The position numbers and the translations under genes were made by a program. From contig NZ_FOKG01000008.1 in assembly GCF_900111885.1 (NCBI RefSeq), forward strand, positions 124,001 to 188,000: a stretch of 64,000 nucleotides of DNA, read 5' to 3'. The notes under the pieces were generated by a model. The model had not been told where the DNA came from. It was given only the letters and a program-made list of their open reading frames with translations, and ran no database searches. The DNA comes from Amycolatopsis marina. Lineage in GTDB: Bacteria > Actinomycetota > Actinomycetes > Mycobacteriales > Pseudonocardiaceae. Shown here piece by piece: positions 17,005 through 26,708 of this stretch. Position 1 is the first letter of the stretch, and every line of letters starts with the position of its first letter.

Positions 17005-18753
17005 ATGACTTCGCGCTCCAGCACGCTGTTGACCGGTGAACGATCCGTCCGGCCGTTTCGTGCTGCGCTCGGCGTCGCGGTGCTCGCTGCCGTGCTGCTC
17101 GCGGCCGCCGGATTCGTCCAGGTGGTCACCGGTGCGGAACCGGCGTTCGGCAGCGCGCCGTTGCTGGTGGTCCTCGCGGTCGTGCCGGTCGCCGTCGCCG
17201 TGGGCTTCGGCGCGCTCGGTCGCCCGGTCGTGGCCGCCGGGGTGCTCGCCGGTCTTGCCGCCCTCGTGCCCGGTCGGATTCTGCTGGATGCGCAGCTCGC
17301 GATCGACCCCGCGGAGGCTGCGCGTCCTGAGTTGTACCTGCCGGAGAGCCTGGGGTCTCCGGCACCCGCGCTCGGGCTGTGGCTGCTGATCGGCGGCCAG
17401 CTCGGCATCGGTGTCGCGGGGGTGCTCGCGGCCCGCACGGCGGGTCGGCGCGCCGAGAGTGTCCAACTCGCCGAGCCGGGTACCGGACGCACGTCCTGGA
17501 TGCCCTCGGTGCTCGCGATGACCGTGCTCGCCGTCGTGGGCCTGCTCATGGCGCCGTTCGCCTCGGACAATGCCTACCTGCTGGGACGCGGTGCGTTCGA
17601 GGGGCCGCTGCTCGCGCTCGCCGGGTTACTGCTGATCGCCGGTGCGTTGCCGGTGGTGGCCGGGCTCGCCGGCAGCTCGGGCTCGCCCGAACTGGCCCGC
17701 GGCTGCGTGGCCGGCCTGGCCCTCGGAGCGGCCGCACTCGCGCTGCCGAACCTGGTCGCCGCCGTGACCGTGCCCTGGATCCACGTCACGACCGGACCGG
17801 TTCTGGTGCTCGTCGCCTCGGCGGGGCTGATGCTGCGCGGCCTGACGATCCCGCTGGACGAACCAGCCGGGCCGCGGGAACCGGACGCCACCGAGGGGAG
17901 CGCCGGCACCGAGGCAGCTCTGCCCGGTGGCAGGCGGCTCCACTGGGCCACCGGTGCGCTCGCCGTACTGACCGGGGCGGCGTCGGTGGCGGGTGCGCTC
18001 ACCGCGCAACTGGTGGCGAGGGGTGGCGCGCCTGCCCCGGACAGTGCGGCCAGCCCCTGGCTGCTCGTGGCGGGACTGCTGGTGGCCGTGCCGGGTGTGG
18101 CGATGTTCGTTCCCGGGCTGGCGGCCGTGGTGCGGCCCGCGCTGTCGGTGACCTGGGCCGGGGTGTTGCTGAGCGGCGCCGCAGTACTGGACGTCGCGGT
18201 CGCCGCCACGGATCTGGGAGCCACCTACACGACGGGGCAGGGGGTGGTCTGGACCGTCACGGCGATGATCGGGGCCACCGTGACGGCCTGTTGCTCGGCC
18301 GTTGCCGGAATGGTCGAACGGGAGGACAGCGAGGAAGCCGGAGGGCTGTCCGGCGGTCAGGTGCCGCAGCTCGCCCCGACCGTGATCACGCCGCTGGTAG
18401 CCACGGTCATTCTCGCCGTCGCCGCCTTCGGGACACCGGCGATCACCGCCCCGGACTACGTGTCCGCCGGGTTGTGGTCGGAGTTCGGCACACCGTCCTG
18501 GGGACTGCTCGCCGCGGTGCTGACGGTGCTCGGCGCGGCCGCGCTGGTCCCGCGCAGTCGTCCGGCACGAGCGGCCGCCGTGCTGGTCGGCGTGGCATGC
18601 CTGCTGATCCTGCGGGCGGCGCAACTGCCGCTGACGGCGTCGGACATCGAAGGAGCCACGGCCGGGACCGGAATGTGGCTCGGTGTGGCCGGCGCACTGG
18701 CCGCGCTGCTGACCGCCGGGCTCGCCGTGCTGGGCGGGCGTGAGTCCCGGTGA
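17005..18753 (+). CDS. Multi-pass integral membrane protein, unknown
   Basis: 582 residues with about 14 predicted helices, Ala/Leu/Gly/Val-rich throughout, and short loops; the N-terminal 20 residues are hydrophilic. An ATG eight bases after TAGCGT is chosen; a frame starting eight codons earlier would have to begin upstream of that -10 box. No transporter signature recognised. Its stop overlaps the next start by four bases (GTGA), so it is coupled to the small cobalamin-domain-like protein. Conserved actinobacterial membrane proteins of this kind occur upstream of sucC, but no function is established to my knowledge. Confidence 0.8.
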   Translation: MTSRSSTLLTGERSVRPFRAALGVAVLAAVLLAAAGFVQVVTGAEPAFGSAPLLVVLAVVPVAVAVGFGALGRPVVAAGVLAGLAALVPGRILLDAQLAIDPAEAARPELYLPESLGSPAPALGLWLLIGGQLGIGVAGVLAARTAGRRAESVQLAEPGTGRTSWMPSVLAMTVLAVVGLLMAPFASDNAYLLGRGAFEGPLLALAGLLLIAGALPVVAGLAGSSGSPELARGCVAGLALGAAALALPNLVAAVTVPWIHVTTGPVLVLVASAGLMLRGLTIPLDEPAGPREPDATEGSAGTEAALPGGRRLHWATGALAVLTGAASVAGALTAQLVARGGAPAPDSAASPWLLVAGLLVAVPGVAMFVPGLAAVVRPALSVTWAGVLLSGAAVLDVAVAATDLGATYTTGQGVVWTVTAMIGATVTACCSAVAGMVEREDSEEAGGLSGGQVPQLAPTVITPLVATVILAVAAFGTPAITAPDYVSAGLWSEFGTPSWGLLAAVLTVLGAAALVPRSRPARAAAVLVGVACLLILRAAQLPLTASDIEGATAGTGMWLGVAGALAALLTAGLAVLGGRESR

Positions 18754-19121
18754 CACGTTCACCGGCGGCCACCCGTCTCGTGCTCGCCGAACTCGGAGCG
18801 GACGCGGAAGCCGATCCCTCGGCGGGCCTGGTCGTGTTCGCCCGCGCGTTGCGGGACGCGGGAGCGGAGGTCGTCCATGGCGGCGCGATGACCTCCGTGG
18901 GCGCGCTCGTTCGCGTCGTCGAGCAGGAGGACCCAGCCGCGCTGGTGCTCGGCCTCGCCCAGGCAGGAACCGAGGACCCGGATCCCGCCGCACTGGTGGC
19001 CGAACTGGTCGCCGCGTTGCCGGGGCTGGCCGTGTACGGGCTCGACGCGCGGGCGCGGCGGGCCGGTCTGCCCGAGCCTCCCGCCGATCTCGGCCGCGCC
19101 GGTGACTCGACGCAGACGTAG
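18750..19121 (+). CDS. Small Rossmann-type protein resembling a cobalamin-binding domain without its ligand motif
   Basis: 123 residues, GTG start inside the stop of the preceding membrane-protein gene. The pattern of alternating strands and helices (LVLAELGADAE ... GLVVFARALRDAGAEVVHGG ... DPAALVLGLAQAG) closely resembles the B12-binding subunit of methylmalonyl-CoA mutase and its stand-alone relatives, including the ARALRDAGAEVV helix. The DxHxxG motif that supplies the histidine ligand to cobalt is absent: ADAEADPSAG stands in its place. It may bind another ligand or serve as a partner domain. The sucC operon follows about 220 bases downstream. Confidence 0.7.
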   Translation: MTRSPAATRLVLAELGADAEADPSAGLVVFARALRDAGAEVVHGGAMTSVGALVRVVEQEDPAALVLGLAQAGTEDPDPAALVAELVAALPGLAVYGLDARARRAGLPEPPADLGRAGDSTQT

Positions 19122-19339
19122 TCCACATCACGAATGGGTGGCCGTGTGGGGGCTCACACCCCCCTTCCCTGGTCGGATGGCGGTCGGTGACCGAGTTCAC
19201 CAGGTGCGGATCCCCCGACTTCTGCCCAGGTCGCTAGGGTCATCGGGGTCCGACAGCAGCAGGAAAGCGCGCCCGTGTCCAGATGGCGCGGGTCCGCAGC
19301 GAAGCACAGCAATGTCGCGTGTCGTCAGGAGACTGGAGA

Positions 19340-20518
19340 GTGGATCTCTACGAGTACCAGGCGAAGGATCTCTTCGCCGCCCACGGAGTGCCGGTACTGC
19401 CGGGCTCCGTGGCGAACAACGCAGAAGAAGCGCGCGCCGAGGCCGAGCGGCTCGGTGGCAAGGTCGTCATCAAGGCCCAGGTGAAGACCGGCGGCCGTGG
19501 CAAGGCCGGTGGGGTCAAGCTGGCCGACGGCCCCGACGAGGCCGAGGAGAAGGCGAACGCCATCCTGGGTCTGGACATCAAGGGGCACATCGTGCACCGC
19601 GTGTTGGTGGCCGCGGCCTCCGACATCGCCGAGGAGTACTACTTCTCGTTCCTGCTGGACCGCGCGAACCGCACCTTCCTGGCCATGGCATCGGCCGAAG
19701 GCGGCGTCGAGATCGAGCAGCTCGCCGTGGAGCGCCCGGAGGCGCTGGCGAAGGTCCCGGTCGACCCGATCAACGGCGTGGACAAGGCGAAGGCCACCGA
19801 GATCCTCAAGGCGGGCAACTTCCCGGCCGAGGTCGTCGACGAGGCCGCCGACGTCGTGGTGAAGCTCTGGGAGACCTTCGTCGCCGAGGACGCCACCCTG
19901 GTCGAGGTCAACCCGCTGGTCCGCGACCCGCAGGACAAGATCATCGCGCTGGACGGCAAGGTCACCCTCGACGAGAACGCGGCCTTCCGGCAGGCGGGTC
20001 ACGCCGAGCTGGTGGACAAGCAGGCCGAGGACCCGCTGGAGGCCAAGGCCAAGGCCAAGGACCTCAACTACGTCAAGCTGGACGGCCAGGTCGGCATCAT
20101 CGGTAACGGTGCCGGTCTCGTCATGTCCACCCTGGATGTCGTCGCATACGCCGGCGAGAAGCACGGTGGCGTGAAGCCGGCGAACTTCCTCGACATCGGT
20201 GGTGGCGCTTCGGCCGAGGTCATGGCCGCGGGCCTGGACGTCATCCTGCACGACTCCGACGTCAAGAGCGTGTTCGTCAACGTGTTCGGCGGTATCACCG
20301 CCTGTGACGCGGTCGCGACGGGCATCGTCGAGGCGCTGAAGATCCTGGGCGACGAGGCCAGCAAGCCGCTGGTCGTGCGCCTGGACGGCAACAACGTCGA
20401 GGAGGGCAGGCGGATCCTGGCCGAGGCCAACCACCCGCTCGTCACCGTCGTCGACACCATGGACAACGCGGCAGACCGGGCGGCGGAGCTCGCGTCTAGC
20501 GCTTCTGAGGGGGCGTGA
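19340..20518 (+). CDS. sucC: Succinyl-CoA ligase, beta subunit
   Basis: 392 residues. GTG start ([12 protein letters not shown]) chosen because AGGAG precedes it and the sequence matches the family N-terminus. ATP-grasp fold at about 1-240 ([16 protein letters not shown], nucleotide-binding; LVEVNPLV, metal binding), then the CoA-ligase-like domain with [12 protein letters not shown] and [10 protein letters not shown]. With SucD it forms succinate from succinyl-CoA with substrate-level ATP/GTP formation in the TCA cycle. Followed one base later by sucD. TAGGGT at 19235-19240 is a candidate -10 box about 100 bases upstream. Confidence 0.97.
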   Translation: MDLYEYQAKDLFAAHGVPVLPGSVANNAEEARAEAERLGGKVVIKAQVKTGGRGKAGGVKLADGPDEAEEKANAILGLDIKGHIVHRVLVAAASDIAEEYYFSFLLDRANRTFLAMASAEGGVEIEQLAVERPEALAKVPVDPINGVDKAKATEILKAGNFPAEVVDEAADVVVKLWETFVAEDATLVEVNPLVRDPQDKIIALDGKVTLDENAAFRQAGHAELVDKQAEDPLEAKAKAKDLNYVKLDGQVGIIGNGAGLVMSTLDVVAYAGEKHGGVKPANFLDIGGGASAEVMAAGLDVILHDSDVKSVFVNVFGGITACDAVATGIVEALKILGDEASKPLVVRLDGNNVEEGRRILAEANHPLVTVVDTMDNAADRAAELASSASEGA

Positions 20519-20519
20519 C

Positions 20520-21407
20520 ATGTCGATCTTCTTGAACGAGAACAGCAAGGTGATCGTCCAGGGCATCACCGGCTCCGAGGGCACCAAGCACACCACGAAG
20601 ATGCTGAAGTCGGGCACCAACATCGTGGGTGGTGTCAACGCCCGCAAGGCCGGGCAGACGGTGACGATCGAAGGCAAGGAACTCACCGTCTTCGGCACGG
20701 TCGAGGAGGCGATGAAGGAGACCGGCGCCGACGTGTCGGTCATCTTCGTGCCGCCGAAGTTCGCCAAGGACGCCGTCGTCGAGGCCATCGACGCCGAGAT
20801 CCCCCTCGCCGTGGTCATCACCGAGGGCATCCCGGTGCACGACTCGGCGTACTTCTGGGCGCACGCGGTCGCGACCGGCAACAAGACCCGCATCGTCGGG
20901 CCGAACTGCCCCGGAGTGATCAGCCCCGGTAAGTCCAACGCGGGCATCATCCCGGCCGACATCACCGGCCCCGGCAAGATCGGCCTGGTGTCGAAGTCGG
21001 GCACGCTGACCTACCAGATGATGTACGAGCTGCGGGACATCGGTTTCTCCACCGCCGTGGGTATCGGCGGCGACCCGGTGATCGGCACGACGCACATCGA
21101 CGCGCTCGAGGCATTCCAGAACGACCCCGAGACCGAGGTCATCGTGATGATCGGCGAGATCGGCGGTGACGCGGAGGAGCGGGCCGCCGAGTTCGTCAAG
21201 GCCAACGTCACCAAGCCGGTGGTTGGCTATGTCGCCGGGTTCACCGCCCCCGAGGGCAAGACCATGGGCCACGCCGGCGCCATCGTCTCCGGTTCCTCCG
21301 GCACGGCGGCGGCCAAGAAGGAAGCCCTCGAGGCCGCGGGCGTGAAGGTCGGCAAGACCCCGAGCGAGACCGCTGAACTCGCCAGGCAGCTGTACCAGGC
21401 GCTCTGA
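20520..21407 (+). CDS. sucD: Succinyl-CoA ligase, alpha subunit
   Basis: 295 residues, normal length. CoA-binding Rossmann domain with [11 protein letters not shown] near the N-terminus, [10 protein letters not shown], and the catalytic histidine in GHAGAIVSG near residue 255 that is transiently phosphorylated. Starts one base after the sucC stop, so the subunits are made in step. Transcription ends in a strong hairpin about 20 bases past the stop. Confidence 0.97.
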   Translation: MSIFLNENSKVIVQGITGSEGTKHTTKMLKSGTNIVGGVNARKAGQTVTIEGKELTVFGTVEEAMKETGADVSVIFVPPKFAKDAVVEAIDAEIPLAVVITEGIPVHDSAYFWAHAVATGNKTRIVGPNCPGVISPGKSNAGIIPADITGPGKIGLVSKSGTLTYQMMYELRDIGFSTAVGIGGDPVIGTTHIDALEAFQNDPETEVIVMIGEIGGDAEERAAEFVKANVTKPVVGYVAGFTAPEGKTMGHAGAIVSGSSGTAAAKKEALEAAGVKVGKTPSETAELARQLYQAL

Positions 21408-21425
21408 GCGGGAAATCCAGCTGAA

Positions 21426-21470
21426 CGGCAAGGGGCCAGGCACCGAAAGTCGGTGCCTGGCCCCTTGCCG
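21426..21470 (+). terminator. Strong intrinsic terminator after sucCD
   Basis: A perfect 20-base-pair stem starting CGGCAAGGGGCCAGGCACCG with a 5-base loop (AAAGT). No T-run, but the stem is the strongest in the window. It separates sucCD from the next gene on the same strand. Confidence 0.9.
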
Positions 21471-21654
21471 TGGTGTGCGTCTCCCCGGTGAAGATTTACC
21501 GGCTTCGCACGAAACCCACCGACGGTGTCACACGTCTGATTACCAGGGTGGGACGACGGCGGGTGGATCCGCTAGCGTCGTTGCACCGAATGACCTTTTC
21601 GTCCCGGAGTTCCAGACGGCACCGCGAGCGGGCCGAACGACAGGAGAAACACGG

Positions 21655-22359
21655 ATGACCTATCCGAGCGGCGGGCCAGGCTACCCACAGCAGGGTGGCC
21701 CGCAGCAGCAGCCCCAGACACCGAATCAAAACCTCTCGGTCGGGTCGCTGGCCGTCATCCTCGCGTTGGCGGTCACGGTGCTCGGCCTCATCAACTACTT
21801 CATCGGGTTCTCCGAAGACGCGCGCGGTGCAACCGGTGTCATCCAGTTCCTGCTGGTGGGCGGGCTTCTCGCCGCCCTGCGGGTGCTGCCGAACGGGCCG
21901 AAGGTGCTGCCGTTCGCCGCGCTGTTCAGCGTGCTCGGAGCTTTCATGGCGCTGCTCACCGTGGTGCACAGCTCCGACGTTCCTGGTGTGATCACCGTGG
22001 TGCTCATCCTGGGCATCCTGCAGATGCTGGTGGCGATCGCCGCGCTGCTCTTCGACTACAACGTGCTCAAGATGCCCGCGGCGAAGCCGCAGGCCGGCCC
22101 CTACGGGCAGCAGTACGGCCAACCCGGCCAGTTCGGCGGACAGGGCCAGTTCGGTCAGTCAGGGCCGCAGGACCCGCCGTCGGGCGGGTTCAACCAGCCG
22201 ACCCAGTACGGGCCTCCGGCGACGCCGCCGCCCGGCCAGCAGCAGGCGACGCAGTACGCGCCGCAGCAGGGGCAGTTCTTCCAGCAGCAGTCCCCCGAGT
22301 CGGGGCAGCAGCAAGGCGGACCTGGTCAGCAGCAGAGCGGACCCGGCCAGCAGAGCTGA
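21655..22359 (+). CDS. DUF5336 membrane protein (34-kDa antigen family)
   Basis: 234 residues from the ATG with AGGAGA eight bases upstream; TAGCGT at 21573-21578 is the likely -10. A short Gly/Pro/Gln N-terminus, four membrane helices (about 28-130) and a long Gln/Gly/Pro-rich C-terminal tail (YGQQYGQPGQFGGQ-like repeats) on the cytoplasmic side. This matches the mycobacterial 34-kDa antigenic protein (Rv0954 type), which sits at the same place after sucD. The family has been linked to cell envelope growth or division; nothing in the sequence fixes a biochemical activity. Confidence 0.88.
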   Translation: MTYPSGGPGYPQQGGPQQQPQTPNQNLSVGSLAVILALAVTVLGLINYFIGFSEDARGATGVIQFLLVGGLLAALRVLPNGPKVLPFAALFSVLGAFMALLTVVHSSDVPGVITVVLILGILQMLVAIAALLFDYNVLKMPAAKPQAGPYGQQYGQPGQFGGQGQFGQSGPQDPPSGGFNQPTQYGPPATPPPGQQQATQYAPQQGQFFQQQSPESGQQQGGPGQQQSGPGQQS

Positions 22360-22375
22360 CACCCCACGATCGACC

Positions 22376-22415
22376 CACGATGCCCGCGGCGACCTCGGTC
22401 CCCGCGGGCATCGTG
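22376..22415 (+). terminator. Terminator hairpin
   Basis: CACGATGCCCGCGG pairs with CCGCGGGCATCGTG (14 bp, perfect) around a 12-base loop, 16 bases past the stop of the DUF5336 gene. Confidence 0.85.
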
Positions 22416-22550
22416 CTGAGCGAGGGATGCACACCGTCTGTGCTGGTGTGATTTCTGACCTGCCCCAACTGGGTGGGTGTGCACTGTCGTGCGCGTGTCG
22501 GGCGGCGTGGCTCACCCGGTTGGCCTATTCCCGATGCGAGGGTTCGATGC

Positions 22551-24191
22551 ATGCAGCTGCTCACCTCACCTTCGCGCCAGGAGGGCGGCGACGGCCAAGG
22601 TGATCGAGAAGCCGCTGCGACTGTATCCGGCGGGATGCGGGCGCGGGCGCTGATCACCGCCGCCGTGGCTCCGCTGGTCACGGGGTACGTCGCCGTCGCC
22701 GCCCTGCTCACAGCGGTCACCTCGACGGCCACGCAGGGAAAGTTCGACCCAGTCGAGGTGCTGCTGGCGGCCGGGCCGAGCTGGCTCGCGACGTACCAGG
22801 TTCCGGTCGAGATCGACGGCCGGACACTCGGGCTGCTCCCGCTGCTGCCGACGATCGGCGTCTTCGTCCTGGTCATGCGGACCGCTGCCAGGGCAGCGCG
22901 GCGACTGGACTACCGCGAGCCCGCGCAGGCTGTGACACTCGTCGGCGCCATCGCGGGCACGCATGCCACCGCAGGCGCGGTCATCTCCGCGCTGGCCGAC
23001 GGATACCGGCTCGATGTCGAACCGCTGCCGGGCTTCCTCGTGCCGGGGCTGGTCGCGGGGCTCGCCGCACTGGTGGGAACCGCGGGCCGATGCGGGATGC
23101 TCGCGTGGGCCTTGCGGTATCTCGATCCGCTGGCCCTGCACGGATTGCGGGCAGGGGCACTCGCCGTGGCCGCCCTGCTCACGGTGGGGGCCATGACGTT
23201 GACGATGGCGTCCGCCCTGTCCGCATCCGCCGTGCACGAACTCTTCCAGGCGAACGCGCTCGGCCTCGGCGACGGTGCGGGATTGCTGCTGCTGTCGCTG
23301 GGGTATCTGCCCAACGCGGTTCTCGCGGGACTCGGTTTCGCCGCGGGGCCGGGGTTCTCGATCGGCGCCGCGACACTGACCCCGGTCGGGTTCGTGGGTG
23401 GGCCTGCTCCGGCGCTGCCGCTGTTCGCCGCGGTGCCGGAGAGCCACGCGGTCTGGTGGCCCGCGCTGATGCTGCTCCCGGCCGCCGCCGGTGCGCTGGT
23501 GGGCTGGTCGCAGCGACGGATCGACCAGAACCCGGGCGTCCGGGTCCGGGTCGTTGTCGTGGCTGGTGCGCTGGCCGCGTTCGGTGTTGTGGTGCTCGGT
23601 GCACTTGCCGGAGGCAGGCTCGGCGGCGGGCCGTTCGATCCCGTCTCGTTCCCTTTGGGGACGCTGTCGATCGCCGTCTTCGTCTGGATCGTGCTGCCCG
23701 GAGCCCTCATGACCTACTACGGGGGGCCGCACGCGTCCGCGGAATCGGAGCAGACGGCCACGGCCGCGGAACCGGCCGAGGACACGGGGGCCGAGGACAC
23801 CGAGTCCGGAGACGTCACCGAGGGCACTGACGACGGCGAGGGCGACACCGAGAGCGCCGACGACGGCGAGGGCACCGAAGACGGTGAGAGCACCGAGGAC
23901 ACGGAAGAGACGGAAGAGACCGAAGAGACGGAGGATGCGGGCGAGGCCGGGGACGACGGCGATTCGGAGACATCCCCTGAGCCGCCGGATACCGGTGCGG
24001 AGGGCGATGAAAGCTCGACCGAGGATTTCGAGGTGCTCGACGTCCCTGAGGGCACCGCCATCGAGTTCGAGGACGAGTTCGAGAGCGATGACGCCGATGA
24101 CGCCGACGACGCCGACGACGACCCGGACGACGACCCGGACGGCACCGACGCCGACACAGAGATCGCTGCGGACGAACCGCGGGCGAAGTGA
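22551..24191 (+). CDS. DUF6350 integral membrane protein (PerM-like) with long acidic tail
   Basis: 546 residues. The ATG (MQLLTSPSRQEGG) is the first plausible start after the terminator; upstream codons look non-coding. About ten to twelve helices (residues 30-390), with the conserved feel of DUF6350: GAIAGTHATAGAVIS, LPNAVLAGLGFAAGPGFSIG, TPVGFVGGPAPALPLFAAVP. The last about 150 residues are almost entirely Glu/Asp/Thr/Gly (EETEETEETED and DDADDADD runs). Mycobacterial Rv0955 (PerM), at the same position, supports cell division and envelope integrity; transfer of that role is by synteny and fold only. The acidic tail probably binds cations or a basic partner. Confidence 0.85.
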   Translation: MQLLTSPSRQEGGDGQGDREAAATVSGGMRARALITAAVAPLVTGYVAVAALLTAVTSTATQGKFDPVEVLLAAGPSWLATYQVPVEIDGRTLGLLPLLPTIGVFVLVMRTAARAARRLDYREPAQAVTLVGAIAGTHATAGAVISALADGYRLDVEPLPGFLVPGLVAGLAALVGTAGRCGMLAWALRYLDPLALHGLRAGALAVAALLTVGAMTLTMASALSASAVHELFQANALGLGDGAGLLLLSLGYLPNAVLAGLGFAAGPGFSIGAATLTPVGFVGGPAPALPLFAAVPESHAVWWPALMLLPAAAGALVGWSQRRIDQNPGVRVRVVVVAGALAAFGVVVLGALAGGRLGGGPFDPVSFPLGTLSIAVFVWIVLPGALMTYYGGPHASAESEQTATAAEPAEDTGAEDTESGDVTEGTDDGEGDTESADDGEGTEDGESTEDTEETEETEETEDAGEAGDDGDSETSPEPPDTGAEGDESSTEDFEVLDVPEGTAIEFEDEFESDDADDADDADDDPDDDPDGTDADTEIAADEPRAK

Positions 24192-24269
24192 GTGATCCCG
24201 GCCGCACCCACCGCCTCTCGAAGATCAACAACCCGGCGTTAGGGTGATTGACAAACCAGGTCGATCGGC

Positions 24270-24938
24270 GTGCGCGCGAGCGCGTACCGCCCCAGCAAGG
24301 AGACGGTTCTGGCTACTCGGTTGGAGCTGCCCGCGTCCGCCAGGCTCGTGGTGCTCGCCTCAGGGTCGGGAACGTTGCTGCAGGCACTGCTGGATGCCGT
24401 GGGACGGGCCGACTACCCCGCCAAGGTCGTGGCCGTCGGCACGGACCGTGGCGACGTCGAGGCCCTCGCCAGGGCGGAGCGGGCGGACGTTCCGCATTTC
24501 ACCGTCCGGATGGGCGACCATCCGGACCGGGCGAGCTGGGACAGGGCGCTGACCGAAGCGGTGGCCGCGTACGGCCCTGACCTCGTCGTGTCGGCGGGAT
24601 TCATGAAGATTCTCGGCGAACACTTCCTCGATCGGTTCCCGAATCGTGTGGTGAACACGCATCCGGCGCTACTGCCCGCCTTCCCCGGAATGCACGCTGT
24701 GGCCGACGCCCTGGCACTGGGAGTGAAGGTGACCGGATCGACCGTGCACCTGGTGGACGCCGGGGTGGACACCGGGCCGATCATCGCGCAGGAGGCGGTG
24801 CCGGTGGAACCCGGCGACGACGAGGAAAGCCTGCACGAGCGGATCAAGGCGGTGGAGCGCAGGCTCCTCGTCGACGTGATCGCGAAGCTGGGCCGTGCGG
24901 GGTGCACGGTGGACGGACGAAAGGTGAGTTTCACGTGA
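24270..24938 (+). CDS. purN: Phosphoribosylglycinamide formyltransferase
   Basis: Transfers a formyl group from 10-formyl-THF to GAR in purine synthesis. Up to 222 residues from GTG; the true start may be 13 codons later, where CTG follows AAGGAG at an ideal distance, or the TTG four codons beyond that. Family motifs: [17 protein letters not shown] (phosphate binding), catalytic Asn-His-Asp set in [12 protein letters not shown] and [10 protein letters not shown], and VSAGFMKIL. Overlaps purH by four bases. TAGGGT at 24240-24245 is a candidate -10 box. Confidence 0.95.
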   Translation: MRASAYRPSKETVLATRLELPASARLVVLASGSGTLLQALLDAVGRADYPAKVVAVGTDRGDVEALARAERADVPHFTVRMGDHPDRASWDRALTEAVAAYGPDLVVSAGFMKILGEHFLDRFPNRVVNTHPALLPAFPGMHAVADALALGVKVTGSTVHLVDAGVDTGPIIAQEAVPVEPGDDEESLHERIKAVERRLLVDVIAKLGRAGCTVDGRKVSFT

Positions 24939-26500
24939 GCGAGCAGTCTGCCGGGCGGCACCCGGTCCGCCGTGCGCTGATCGGGGTGTCGGACAAGGCC
25001 GGCCTGCTGGAGCTGGCCACCGGCCTGCACGCCGCGGGAGTGGAGATCGTTTCCACCGGTGGCACCGCGAAGGTCATCGCCAACGCGGGTGTTCCGGTGA
25101 CCCCGGTGGAGGAGGTCACGGGCTTCCCGGAGTCACTGGACGGCCGGGTGAAGACCCTGCACCCCAGGGTGCACGCCGGGTTGCTCGCCGATCGCAGCAG
25201 GGACGAGCACGTCGAGCAGCTGCGCAAGCTGGACATCGCGCCGTTCGATCTGCTGGTGGTCAACCTCTACCCGTTCGCGAGCACGGTGGCTTCCGGCGCA
25301 AGCCACGAGGACTGCGTCGAGAACATCGATATCGGCGGTCCCGCGATGGTGCGGGCCGCGGCGAAGAACCACGGCAGCGTGGCGGTGGTGGTGGATCCGC
25401 AGCGCTACGACTGGGTGCTGGAGCGCGTGCGGGAGGGCGGCTTCGACCAGGCAGACCGCAGGCGGCTCGCCGCGCGGGCCTTCGCGCACACCGCGTCCTA
25501 CGACACCCAGGTGGCCACCTGGTTCGCCGAGCAGTACGCGCCTGCCGATGACTCGGGCTTCGGCGAGTTCATGGGCCGGACCTGGGAGCGCGGGGAGATC
25601 CTGCGCTACGGCGAGAACCCGCACCAGCGCGCGGCGGTGTACACGCATTCGCGGACCGGTCTCGCGCACGCCGAGCAGCTGCACGGCAAGGCGATGTCCT
25701 ACAACAACTACGTCGACACGGACGCGGCACGCAGGGCGGCCTACGACTTCGAGCAGCCCGCGGTCGCGATCATCAAGCATGCGAACCCGTGCGGTATCGC
25801 CGTTGGCGCCGACGTCGCGGAGGCGCACCGCAAGGCGCACGCCTGCGATCCGGTGTCGGCCTTCGGCGGCGTGATCGCCACCAACCGGCCCGTCTCGGTG
25901 ACCGCTGCCGAGCAGATCGCGGACGTCTTCACCGAGGTCGTGCTCGCGCCGGACTTCGATGCCGAGGCGCTGGACGTGCTCACCCGCAAGAAGAACATCC
26001 GGCTCCTGCGGCTGCCCGCGATCGCCGACGCCGATGCGGTGGAGGTCCGGCCGATCTCCGGCGGGGTTCTCGTGCAGACGCCGGACGCGATCGATGCCCC
26101 CGGTGACGATCCCGCATCCTGGACGCTCGCCACGGGTGCGTCCGCCGACGAGCAGACCATGGCTGACCTGGTTTTCGCCTGGCGTGCGGTGCGCGCGGTG
26201 AAGTCGAACGCCATCCTGTTGGCGGCCGACCTGGCGACAGTCGGCGTCGGCATGGGACAGGTGAACCGGGTGGACTCGGCCCGGCTCGCGGTGCAGCGCG
26301 CGGGAGACCGCGTGCGGGGCGCTGTCGCGTCCTCGGACGCGTTCTTCCCCTTCCCCGACGGCCTGCAGGTGCTGCTCGATGCCGGGGTGCGCGCCGTGGT
26401 GCAGCCGGGCGGCTCGGTGCGTGACGCCGAGGTGATCGCCGCCGCCGAAGCCGCGGGCGTGACGGTCTACCTCACGGGCACCCGCCACTTCGCCCACTGA
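24935..26500 (+). CDS. purH: Bifunctional AICAR transformylase/IMP cyclohydrolase
   Basis: 521 residues; GTG start in the GTGA overlap with purN, with AAAGGTGAG upstream. N-terminal MGS-like cyclohydrolase domain ([40 protein letters not shown]) and C-terminal transformylase domain with the KHANPCG motif (catalytic Lys-His) and [20 protein letters not shown]. Performs the last two steps to IMP. Coupled to purN; the folD product made elsewhere in this window supplies the cofactor. A long imperfect palindrome follows. Confidence 0.97.
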   Translation: MSEQSAGRHPVRRALIGVSDKAGLLELATGLHAAGVEIVSTGGTAKVIANAGVPVTPVEEVTGFPESLDGRVKTLHPRVHAGLLADRSRDEHVEQLRKLDIAPFDLLVVNLYPFASTVASGASHEDCVENIDIGGPAMVRAAAKNHGSVAVVVDPQRYDWVLERVREGGFDQADRRRLAARAFAHTASYDTQVATWFAEQYAPADDSGFGEFMGRTWERGEILRYGENPHQRAAVYTHSRTGLAHAEQLHGKAMSYNNYVDTDAARRAAYDFEQPAVAIIKHANPCGIAVGADVAEAHRKAHACDPVSAFGGVIATNRPVSVTAAEQIADVFTEVVLAPDFDAEALDVLTRKKNIRLLRLPAIADADAVEVRPISGGVLVQTPDAIDAPGDDPASWTLATGASADEQTMADLVFAWRAVRAVKSNAILLAADLATVGVGMGQVNRVDSARLAVQRAGDRVRGAVASSDAFFPFPDGLQVLLDAGVRAVVQPGGSVRDAEVIAAAEAAGVTVYLTGTRHFAH

Positions 26501-26546
26501 CCCTGCCTGCCCAGCGCTCTCAGGCGCCCTCCCGGAGTGGGTTGGG

Positions 26547-26683
26547 GCGTCTGCAAGTACGCCCAAGCAAGATCAGCTTCGACGCTAACCGCCCCCAACC
26601 CGGCCCCTGACGGCGGGTATGGGGCGGGCAGTGGGGTGCGGAAAAGGGCGGTGTTGATCTTGCTTGGTAGTACTTGCAGGCGC
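26547..26683. repeat. Long imperfect palindrome (REP/MITE-like) between convergent genes
   Basis: Two 31-base arms (26547-26577 and 26653-26683) are inverted copies matching at 27 of 31 positions, sharing CTGCAAGTAC and CCAAGCAAGATCA. The 75 bases between are GC-rich with further partial symmetry (ACCGCCC against GGGCGGT). It lies between the purH stop and the stop of a convergent gene, so it can act as a terminator in both directions, but arm length and conserved ends look like a small repeated element. Confidence 0.7.
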
Positions 26684-26708
26684 ACCATCGGGCGGCGCTG
26701 GTGCCGCG

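Noticed and set aside
19325..21004. A 559-codon open frame antisense to sucC and sucD
   Set aside because: Antisense frames stay open in GC-rich coding DNA; the sense strand encodes unmistakable SucCD and the antisense protein has no family character.
23760..24190. Simple-sequence repeats in the acidic tail as a mobile or CRISPR-like array
   Set aside because: They are irregular GAG/GAC/ACG codons in frame with the membrane protein, that is low-complexity coding sequence.
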